A stretch of 64,000 bases of DNA from Variovorax sp. MHTC-1. GTDB lineage: Bacteria > Pseudomonadota > Gammaproteobacteria > Burkholderiales > Burkholderiaceae_C. This document shows positions 7,076 to 14,585 of the stretch, in pieces (the first letter of the stretch is position 1; each line of letters opens with the position of its first letter). The stretch spans positions 48,433-112,432 of the forward strand of contig NZ_RWKI01000015.1 of assembly GCF_003984645.1 (NCBI RefSeq), in the 5' to 3' direction. The notes under the pieces are model-generated. The model was not told where the DNA came from. It did not search any database and saw only the letters and a program-made list of their open reading frames with translations. The translations under genes and the position numbers were made by a program.

Positions 7076-9723
7076 GGCGATGAAGGCACAGGCGGGCGCC
7101 AGCGCGGATAGATACGCGCCCGCTTCGTGAGCGAGCCTTCGAAGGAGGTGCGCTCGTCGGAGCGGATGCGTGCCAGGTCGGCCGCGTACAGGTTGCAGTC
7201 GCGCAGCTGTGCCGAGAAGACCTCGGCGTTGCTCAGGATGGCGTCCATCAGATTCGCACCGCTCAGATCGGCCCGCTCCAGCAGCGCCTTGCGAAAGCTG
7301 GCCTCGCGCAGGTCCGCGTGCCTGAAGGCGGCACCGGCAAGGTTGCAGGCGGTGAAGTCCGCCTGGCGCGCCTGCACGCGGTCGAAGCGGCCGCCGCTCA
7401 GGTCGCTGCCCTGGCCGAAGTACGCGCCGGCCAGGTTGGCGCCGTCGAAGAGCGCGCCGGCGAGATCGATCGCCTCGACGAAACGAGTGCCCGGCAAGCT
7501 GGCATTCGAGAAATCGGCGCCGCGGCAGGCGAACTTGTAGAACACGGCGGTGCCGCCGGTGCACCGCAGCCACCGCGCGCCCTCGGCCTTGCAAGCGATG
7601 AACTGGGCGCCGCCGAAATCGGCATGGCTGAGGTCGGCCGACGACAGGTCGCACTCGATGAATTGGGCGTCGGCGAGCTCCGCATGCGAGAGGTCGACGC
7701 CGATCAACGATGCGCGGTAGAACTGGGCGGCCCCCAGGATTGCGCGCGCCAGTCCGGCTTGCTCGAGCCGCGCCTCCCACAGGTTCGCTCCGGCGAACAC
7801 CGCGCCGGCCGCGTCCACGCCGGTCAGGTTCGCCTTCCCCAGATTGGCGTTGCTGAAGTCGCAGCCGGCCGCGAGGGCTTCGCCCAGGTCGGCGCGCACC
7901 AGCACGGCTGCGTCGAAGCTGGCGCCGGCGAGCTGCATGCCATGGAGGTTCGCTGCTTCGAGCATGGCGCCGGTGCAATCCACACCGCGAAGATCGAAGC
8001 GGCGCAGATCGGCGCCCGTGAGATCGAGGCCGCGCAGGCCGTGACCGGCAGCGAGCCGCTCTTCCACCCAGCGATGCTGCCGCTCGGCGAACCTGCCGGT
8101 CGCGACGGGCGCGGGATGCATGTGCTGGGCATGGCGGGAATAGATGTCGCGCAGCTGCCGGTCCTGCTGATCCCAGCGTGCGTGCAGCTTCTCGTCGGCC
8201 AGCATCTCGTCGACTTCGTCCAGCGGGGTATTGCTGCGCTTCGCCACGCCCTGGAGCTCGTTGAGCGTGTCCATCGTCTGCGGCTTCAGCGGCTTGGGCG
8301 GACCGCCCTGCCCCACGCCTGCCAACTCGTCGCGAACGACGTCGAACGAAAGGCCCTGCTGCGTGTACGCCGCTTCCGACGCCTGCAGCATCGCGGCGGC
8401 CGCCTTCTTGCCCTGCTCGATCCGCTTCCGCCCGTCCAGCGCGAGATTGCGCATGAACTCGCCGAGCTGGGGCAGCGGCGGCATGGGTGGAAGCGCCCCG
8501 AGCGTGGCCGCGGGCGCATGCGCGTCGGGATCGAGGCCCAGGGCGATCACCTCGTCGCGGCCCGCCTTCAGCTGCGCTTCCGCGCGCCTGCGCAGGCGCT
8601 CGCCGTAGCTGTCGGTGGACGGCTTGCGGTTGAGATCGAAATCGGCCGGCAGCAGGCCTTCGAAGGGCAGGTCCTCGGGCAGCAGCTGCTCGTCCATCAA
8701 GGACAGCAATGCCGCGTCTTCGGACTCGACGCGGTCGAGCAGCACCTGCTTGTAGTGCCCGCGCACGCGCGGGCGGCCGATGTGTTCGGCGGCCACCATC
8801 ACAGCCTGGATGTCGCCGGCATCATCGTCCGCCACCTTGCACAGGCCTTGCCAGACCAGCACGACCCGGTCGACCTCGGGCAGGAAGACGACGGTGCGCA
8901 GCGCCGTGCTCAGTTCCTCCATCTCGTACGCCGCGCTCTTGCGCTGGATGAACGCGCGCACCGCGACGCCCGGCAGCGCGCCGCGCACGAGCGGCTCCGA
9001 AGCCGAGAGATGCACCAGTTCGTAGCGCTCGTCGCCGGCAAAGGGCGCAGCGGTGCGCTGGTCGACGGGCGCGATGTTGTGGATGCACAGGTCCGCATCG
9101 AGCGCCAGCCCGGGAAACTCGGTCTTCAGCCAGGCGTCGTCATAAGTGCCGGCGCAGGCGAGTCGCTCCGGATGCGCGAGATCGAGCACGCCGAAGCCCA
9201 TCGGCCGGTTGCGTGCCGCATCCGGATGCCAAGGCTCGTCCACCGCCTCGATGCACGGCAACGGAAGATAGCCGTCGGGCCGGACGGACGAGGGATGCCC
9301 GCATCCGCGCACGTTGAGCGGGAACTCCTCGCCGCCATAGGCATTCGCCCAATCGAGGGCGACGCGCGTGAGCAACTCCTGATGGACGATCGCCTGGCCG
9401 TCGCCGAACCGCCGTCCGTGCGCCAGCGCGATCTTCTCGATGCCGGCGAAGCGAATGCCGAAAGAGATGCTCGCCGCCTGCGACCCCGGCGGCGCGTGGA
9501 CGGCGCCCGCCAGCAGGAACTCGCCGCCCTTCTTGGGCGCACCTGCTTCGGCGAATTCGGGAAAGGCCCGCGGCAACACCGTCCAAAGATTCTGCTCGGA
9601 GAACAGCATGGCCGCCTCTCGCAGCGGAACCATCGCAAGAGTCGACACGCAAAGGAACAGCTCCCGCCTGTGCTCGATGCATCGGGGGAGCACGCTGAGG
9701 CAGTTGGGCTTGACGATTCTCAT
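7072..9723 (-). CDS. DUF2169 T6SS adaptor fused to pentapeptide repeats
   Basis: The first 370 or so residues are a DUF2169 domain, a family of T6SS effector adaptor/chaperones that help mount PAAR effectors on VgrG. Marks include DWANAYGGEEFPLNVRGCGH, then AARNRPMGFGVLD and a WLKTEFPGLALDADL segment with an HNIAPVDQR strand. A helical linker follows (380-560), then about 300 residues of pentapeptide repeats (GLDLTGADLRRFDLRGVDC onwards). ATG at 9723 lies 15 bp after the vgrG stop. The fusion of adaptor and pentapeptide helix, plus a separate pentapeptide gene next door, is a recurring T6SS arrangement. Confidence 0.85.
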   Translation of the reverse strand: MRIVKPNCLSVLPRCIEHRRELFLCVSTLAMVPLREAAMLFSEQNLWTVLPRAFPEFAEAGAPKKGGEFLLAGAVHAPPGSQAASISFGIRFAGIEKIALAHGRRFGDGQAIVHQELLTRVALDWANAYGGEEFPLNVRGCGHPSSVRPDGYLPLPCIEAVDEPWHPDAARNRPMGFGVLDLAHPERLACAGTYDDAWLKTEFPGLALDADLCIHNIAPVDQRTAAPFAGDERYELVHLSASEPLVRGALPGVAVRAFIQRKSAAYEMEELSTALRTVVFLPEVDRVVLVWQGLCKVADDDAGDIQAVMVAAEHIGRPRVRGHYKQVLLDRVESEDAALLSLMDEQLLPEDLPFEGLLPADFDLNRKPSTDSYGERLRRRAEAQLKAGRDEVIALGLDPDAHAPAATLGALPPMPPLPQLGEFMRNLALDGRKRIEQGKKAAAAMLQASEAAYTQQGLSFDVVRDELAGVGQGGPPKPLKPQTMDTLNELQGVAKRSNTPLDEVDEMLADEKLHARWDQQDRQLRDIYSRHAQHMHPAPVATGRFAERQHRWVEERLAAGHGLRGLDLTGADLRRFDLRGVDCTGAMLEAANLHGMQLAGASFDAAVLVRADLGEALAAGCDFSNANLGKANLTGVDAAGAVFAGANLWEARLEQAGLARAILGAAQFYRASLIGVDLSHAELADAQFIECDLSSADLSHADFGGAQFIACKAEGARWLRCTGGTAVFYKFACRGADFSNASLPGTRFVEAIDLAGALFDGANLAGAYFGQGSDLSGGRFDRVQARQADFTACNLAGAAFRHADLREASFRKALLERADLSGANLMDAILSNAEVFSAQLRDCNLYAADLARIRSDERTSFEGSLTKRARIYPRWRPPVPSSP

Positions 9724-9738
9724 GAGGCTCGGGCTCGC

Positions 9739-12111
9739 TCACCCGATCAGATGCAGGCCGGCCTTGTCCACCACCACGGCGGCCTTCTTCAGCACCGGAC
9801 CGGCGTTCTCGAGGAAGCTTCCCAGATGCAGCAGCGCCACCCCGGCTTTCTTGTTGAAGAGGCCGCCCTCGTCGATCTTGATGCCGCAGGCCTCGGCCTT
9901 GAAGCCCGTGCCCTCGATGCTCATCGGCGTCAGCTTGACGATGTTGTTGTAGTTCTCGAGCAGGTTGCCGCCCAGGCGGCTGAAGAAGCTGTCGATGTAT
10001 TTCACGCCTCCCGGTGCGCAGACCGTCAAGCCTCCGGTCGCGGTGATGGTGTAGGCACCGGCCGTCGTCGTCGTGATGCCGCCGGCGACGGTCTGCTTGA
10101 GCGAGCCGCCGATACTCTGGGTCATCGACCCGCCGACCGTGTCGGTGCGCGAGGCGCCGACGGTGATGCTTTCGCCGGCACCCACGGTCTTCGTGTCGTC
10201 CGCGCCGATGGTGTGATCCCGCGCCGCGCCGATCGTCACGGTCTCGCTGGCGCCGACGGACTCGGTGCGGTTCGACGCGATGGTGATGTCCTCGTTGGCG
10301 CCAACGGTCTCGGTGCGATTGGCGCCGATGTCGATCTTCTCGTCGACGCCGACCTTTTCGGTGCGGTTGTTCTTGATCGCGCTGGTCTCGTCGTTGTCCA
10401 CCGTCTTCTTGCGGTCGTGACCCACCCAGTGCGTCTCGTCGTTCTCGACCTCGATGTCCTGGTTCTTCTCGGCATGCAGGAAGACCTGCTCCGAGCCCTT
10501 TTTGTCCTCGAAGCGCAGCTCGTTGCAATTGGCCGCGCTGCCCTTGGGCGTGGAGCGCGTGCGAATGCCGCTCTGCGTGTGCGAGTCGAAGGGGATCGGC
10601 TGGTCGTCGTTGTAGACGCGTCCGACGATGATCGGGCGGTCCGGGTCGCCGTTCAGGAAATCGACGATCACCTCCTGCCCGATGCGCGGGATGAAGTAGC
10701 CGCCCCAGCCCTTGCCGGCCCAGGGCTGCGACACGCGCACCCAGCAGGTGGATTTCTCGTTGCTCTCGTCGTAGCGATCCCAGTGGAAATGCACCTTCAC
10801 GCGGCCGAAGTCGTCGGCATGGATCTCCTCGCCCTTCGGCCCGACCACGATCGCGCTCTGCGGGCCGGGCATGGTCACGCGCGGCGTCAGCCGCGGCGGG
10901 CGGAACAGGGTTTCGGCCGGCAGCACGGTGAGCAGGAAGACGCCGTTGCCGCGCACCGGCTGGGAAAGCTCCGGCGAGGCGCGCACGATGTCCTGCAGCG
11001 CCTCGATCCAGTGCGCGTTGATCGGGTCCTCGCGCAGCAGATCGAGCAGCACTTGGCCCTGCCGCTCGACCTGGCTGTCGCTCTCGCTCATGCTCTCGTA
11101 GCCCGGATGCGTCACGACGAAGGCGCAGCTCGCGATCAGGTAGTCGCCGTCGGCGCCGCCGGCCGGATGGCCCTTGAAGCTGAAGTTCATCCCCGCGGCG
11201 ACGTCGGGCCAGCGCGTGATCGCCCAGTTCAGGCGACGGCGCGCCACCAGCTCCTCGGTGCGCACCTTGGCGGCGTCCTCGGTGTCGGCTTCGCGAAAGT
11301 AGCCGCCGGGAAATTCGAAGGTTTCGAAATCGGCCAGCTCGTGCACGTCCGGGTCGCCCTTGTCGGCGCTGAGCTTCTTGCGGATCGCCTTGAAGTCGCT
11401 GTCGCGCGAGGCGAAGCTTCCGGTGTCGAGGCGGCGCGAATCCACCCACAGGCTGATCTCGTTGAAGCGCGCCTCGCTCGCGCCGGTGGACAGGTAGTTC
11501 AGCGTGTCGACGACCGGCAGCTTCTTGTGCGCCACGTCGCTCGCGTCGGCCAGGTGCATGGTGCCGGGCGCGTCGTGCGCGTCGAACCAGTAGTAGACGC
11601 CCTCGTCCTCGAGCAGCCGCGAGAGGTACTGGTAGTCGCTCTCCTGGTGCTGCACGCTGTAGCGCCGCGCATCGTGCGTGCCGATGACCTTGTCGGTCTT
11701 GATCTTCTTGAAGCGCTTGATCGGACTGTCCTCGAACACCGCGTCGAGCAGGTCCAGCACCGGCTTGTCCTGCAGGATGCGCGAGTTGCTGCGCTTGGTG
11801 AGCAGCCAGAACCACGAGCGCAGCGTGAAGCGGTATTCGAAGTAGCGCCCCACGCTGCCCTTGCGCATGAAGCGCACCGCATGCCCCTGGCAGTGGCGCT
11901 CATGCTTGGCGCCGTCGGCATCGAGGAACTCGAACACCACGTCGAAGGCGCGGCCGAGAATGTCCTTGGCGTCGATCTTCTCGTTCGCCGACAGCACGGT
12001 CAGCTCGTAGATCGCCGGCCGCGACAGGCTTTCCTGGCCCACCACGCTCCAGAACATCAGGTCGTCGTTGACGGGCGAATCGCTCTTGATGATGAACTGC
12101 GTATCGGCCAT
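9739..12111 (-). CDS. vgrG: VgrG, T6SS spike protein (TssI) with extended beta-helix
   Basis: VgrG trimers form the T6SS spike. The 790 residues show the phage gp27-like base (DDLMFWSVVGQESLSRPAIYEL; then YLSRLLEDEGVYYWFD near residue 165), the gp5-like OB fold (RVKVHFHWDRYDESN, WVRVSQPWAGKGWGGYFIPR, GQEVIVDFLNGDPDRPIIVG) and a long beta-helix tail with repeats such as NRTETVGANEDITIASNRTE. The final 100 residues (KAEACGIKIDEGG ... DKAGLHLIG) have no recognised toxin motif and may be a docking tail. It lies between the TPR-methyltransferase and the DUF2169 adaptor genes, 15 bp from the latter. Confidence 0.96.
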   Translation of the reverse strand: MADTQFIIKSDSPVNDDLMFWSVVGQESLSRPAIYELTVLSANEKIDAKDILGRAFDVVFEFLDADGAKHERHCQGHAVRFMRKGSVGRYFEYRFTLRSWFWLLTKRSNSRILQDKPVLDLLDAVFEDSPIKRFKKIKTDKVIGTHDARRYSVQHQESDYQYLSRLLEDEGVYYWFDAHDAPGTMHLADASDVAHKKLPVVDTLNYLSTGASEARFNEISLWVDSRRLDTGSFASRDSDFKAIRKKLSADKGDPDVHELADFETFEFPGGYFREADTEDAAKVRTEELVARRRLNWAITRWPDVAAGMNFSFKGHPAGGADGDYLIASCAFVVTHPGYESMSESDSQVERQGQVLLDLLREDPINAHWIEALQDIVRASPELSQPVRGNGVFLLTVLPAETLFRPPRLTPRVTMPGPQSAIVVGPKGEEIHADDFGRVKVHFHWDRYDESNEKSTCWVRVSQPWAGKGWGGYFIPRIGQEVIVDFLNGDPDRPIIVGRVYNDDQPIPFDSHTQSGIRTRSTPKGSAANCNELRFEDKKGSEQVFLHAEKNQDIEVENDETHWVGHDRKKTVDNDETSAIKNNRTEKVGVDEKIDIGANRTETVGANEDITIASNRTESVGASETVTIGAARDHTIGADDTKTVGAGESITVGASRTDTVGGSMTQSIGGSLKQTVAGGITTTTAGAYTITATGGLTVCAPGGVKYIDSFFSRLGGNLLENYNNIVKLTPMSIEGTGFKAEACGIKIDEGGLFNKKAGVALLHLGSFLENAGPVLKKAAVVVDKAGLHLIG

Positions 12112-12135
12112 TGCCTTTTCTTTCTGTGTGCTTTT

Positions 12136-13521
12136 CTAGGACGAACGGGAGGTCGCCGCTTCGCGGGCTTGCGCCGAAACGATCCAGCCGTCGACCGGCT
12201 TGCCGCCTTCGATGCGCAGGTGCGCGGCCGCCACCGCGCCGGCGACCATCCCCGCTTCCGCAAGCACTTCGCGCAGGTAGCTGTCGCGATGGCTGTAGCG
12301 GCCGTGGTGGTGCAGATGGAAGCCCGCCTCCTTCGCATCCTCCTGCGCATCGAGGGCCTCGACGGTGAACACCAGCCAGCCGCCCGGCCGCAACGCCCTG
12401 GCCGTGGCCTTGGCCACCGCACGCAGGTCGCCGAAGTAGCACAAGGTGTCGGCCGAGATGACGAGGTCGTAGGAAGCCGGCGCCGCGCCTTCGATGAAGG
12501 CCGTGAGCTCGGCCTTGGCCAGCGCGTCGTAGACCTGCCGCAGACGGGCCCGGGCCAGCATCCGCTGCGAGAGATCGACGCCTTCCAGGCGCCGCGCGTA
12601 GGGCGCGAGCAGCGGGCCGCACAGCCCGGTGCCGCAGCCGGCGTCGAGCACGTCGAGCTCGCCGCGCGGCGCGCCCAGCAGCCCGGCCACGGTCTGCGCG
12701 ATCAGCTCGGGCGCGCGGTAGTGCAGGTGCGCCAGCTTGGCGTCGAAGCTGTCGGCAAACCCGTCGAACACCTTCTCCACGTAGTCGTCGGCAGCACGCT
12801 CCGGCACGCCTTCGCCCGAGCAGGCCGCGAGATGATGGCGGGCCGCCGGGTTGCCGGGTTCGTCCGCCAGCCAGTCGCGGTACACCTGCGCCGCCTCCTC
12901 GAAGCGCCCGAGCGTGTAGTAGGCCAGGCCGAGCGCCTCGCGCGCCGGCGCATGGCCGGGCTTCAGCAGCAGGGCCTCGCAGAAGCAGCGCATCGATTCC
13001 TCTTCGCGCCCGAGGCCGTTGAGCAGGCGACCGAGATTGGTGTGGGCCTCGACGTTCTTCGGATCCAGCTCGATGGCGCGCCGGTAGGCGCTCTCGGCCG
13101 CTTCGGCGCGGCCCTGCTCGCGCCGCAGCACGCCGAGGTTGTTGTGGATGTCGGCGCGCGCAGGCGCCAGGCGCGCGGCCTGCTCGTAGGCATCGGCGGC
13201 GGCGTCGACCTGGCCGGTTTCGAGCAGCACGTTGCCCAGGTTGTTGTGCCAGTCGGGCACGGCCGCGTTCAAGGCGATGGAGCCGCGGATCAGCTCCAGG
13301 GCCTGTTCGCTGCGGCCGCGCTGGTGCGCCAGCACGCCCTTGAAGTGCATCGCATCGGCGTGGGCCGGCGCTACCTGGAGGATGCGCTCGTAGAGTTTCT
13401 CCGCATCGTCGAGTCCTCCGGCGCGGTGCAACTGCACGGCCAGCGCCAGAGCCTGGTGAGGCCCCAGCCCCTCGGCGAGCGGCACGAGACGACGATGGGA
13501 GCGCGTCTTCCGTTTCTGCAT
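12136..13521 (-). CDS. TPR-repeat protein with SAM-dependent methyltransferase domain
   Basis: Residues 15-230 are tandem TPR repeats (WHNNLGNVLLETGQVDAAADA; HNNLGVLRREQGRAEAAESA). Residues 250-450 form a class I methyltransferase: the SAM-binding motif LDVLDAGCGTGLCG is near 289, followed by YDLVISADTLCYFGDL and a LRPGGWLVFTVE strand. The substrate is unknown. ATG at 13521 starts one base after the stop of the upstream metallopeptidase gene, so the two are coupled, and vgrG follows 24 bp later. It could modify a secretion component or act as an effector chaperone; neither can be decided from sequence. It is probably cytoplasmic, as no signal peptide is seen. Confidence 0.8.
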   Translation of the reverse strand: MQKRKTRSHRRLVPLAEGLGPHQALALAVQLHRAGGLDDAEKLYERILQVAPAHADAMHFKGVLAHQRGRSEQALELIRGSIALNAAVPDWHNNLGNVLLETGQVDAAADAYEQAARLAPARADIHNNLGVLRREQGRAEAAESAYRRAIELDPKNVEAHTNLGRLLNGLGREEESMRCFCEALLLKPGHAPAREALGLAYYTLGRFEEAAQVYRDWLADEPGNPAARHHLAACSGEGVPERAADDYVEKVFDGFADSFDAKLAHLHYRAPELIAQTVAGLLGAPRGELDVLDAGCGTGLCGPLLAPYARRLEGVDLSQRMLARARLRQVYDALAKAELTAFIEGAAPASYDLVISADTLCYFGDLRAVAKATARALRPGGWLVFTVEALDAQEDAKEAGFHLHHHGRYSHRDSYLREVLAEAGMVAGAVAAAHLRIEGGKPVDGWIVSAQAREAATSRSS

Positions 13522-13522
13522 C

Positions 13523-14569
13523 CTAGATCGTTTTCAAGAAGCTGATGGCGTAGTACGACCAGCAGTCGGCCAGCTGGCGTGCATCGCCGGGGTTCGTCCG
13601 GGCCAGCGCCCTGCATCCGGGAATGCCATAGACCAGCGCTCCCGCGGAGTCCTTGTCCGTGGTGCCCAGCACCTTGTGCGTCAGCTCGTGGTAGATGGTC
13701 GCGGCCGGCCCTTCGTAGCGGTCGGGCTTGGTGAGGAAGCGCTGGTTGATCACCACGCGCATGCCCGAGCCCGTGTGGTTGCCGGCATTCCACACATAGC
13801 CGTAGACGCCGGGTCCGACCACGTCGTCCACCGTCGGCCCGAGCGGATCCACGCCATTGATGTAGTGGTTCGTGATGGTTTCGCGCAGCACGAAGGTGAC
13901 GGGCCGCGTCTTCATGGCCAGCAGCATGGTCTCGGCCTTCTGCAGCATGTCCTCCATGGCCGCTCTCGACGCGGTGCCGAACCAGGTGGTGTAGCGCTCG
14001 AGCTCGGGCGAGCCGGCGCCGCGTCCGGTGGCCACGCCCATCAGCGCTGCGCGCATGCCCATGGTCGCCTTCTGCGCGCCGAGCATCGCGTCGGCGTAGC
14101 CGAGCCGCGCCTTCTGCAGCTTCTCGCCCGCGAAGCCTTCGTAGCGCACGTTGTCGAAGTTGGGGTCCGTCTCAAGCTTCAGCAGCATGCCGCTGTAGTC
14201 CGCGCCGAGCTGGCCGGCAGCCAGCTTGCCCGCGCCGCCGGCGATCTCGCCCAACAGGCCGGCGGGCCGGTTCATGCGCTGGATGCTGCTCTTGGCCGTC
14301 TGGTGCTGCGCGCTGGCCTTGTCCTCCTCGCCCAGCTGGCGCAGAAGGTCAGCCACCGCCCCATCGCTGTTGCGGATGCTCCTCAGGGGCTCGTCCTTGG
14401 AGTCCGTCCAGTTCTTCACTGCCAGCTTGAGCGCTCCCAGGGTCTGCGAGTCAGGGCGCTCGGTGAAGGACTTCAGCGCGGCATCGACCACGCGCAGTTC
14501 GGAGCTGCGCGGCTTCGTCAGGCCGCGGCGCGTGCGCCGCATCCAGGTGTCGTAGCTCATGACGGGCAT
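13523..14569 (-). CDS. Aspzincin (M35-like) metallopeptidase, candidate T6SS effector
   Basis: The C-terminal third of this 348-residue protein carries an aspzincin zinc site: HELTH at residues 294-298, then GTTD at 302-305 whose Asp would be the third ligand, then a DCWSYYAISFL segment resembling the family's conserved C-terminal end. Residues 1-200 are mostly helical with no recognised domain and no signal peptide. ATG at 14569 follows GAGGAGACGAGC. It lies between tssH and the TPR-methyltransferase/vgrG pair, so a T6SS-delivered peptidase is the simplest reading. The zinc site is visible; delivery and substrate are inference. No obvious immunity gene sits beside it. Confidence 0.72.
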   Translation of the reverse strand: MPVMSYDTWMRRTRRGLTKPRSSELRVVDAALKSFTERPDSQTLGALKLAVKNWTDSKDEPLRSIRNSDGAVADLLRQLGEEDKASAQHQTAKSSIQRMNRPAGLLGEIAGGAGKLAAGQLGADYSGMLLKLETDPNFDNVRYEGFAGEKLQKARLGYADAMLGAQKATMGMRAALMGVATGRGAGSPELERYTTWFGTASRAAMEDMLQKAETMLLAMKTRPVTFVLRETITNHYINGVDPLGPTVDDVVGPGVYGYVWNAGNHTGSGMRVVINQRFLTKPDRYEGPAATIYHELTHKVLGTTDKDSAGALVYGIPGCRALARTNPGDARQLADCWSYYAISFLKTI

Positions 14570-14585
14570 GCTCGTCTCCTCGACG

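Noticed and set aside
7318..13545. A 2075-codon open frame on the + strand across five T6SS genes
   Set aside because: It spans several well-supported minus-strand genes and is rich in Arg, Ala, His and Leu as expected from antisense of GC-rich coding DNA.
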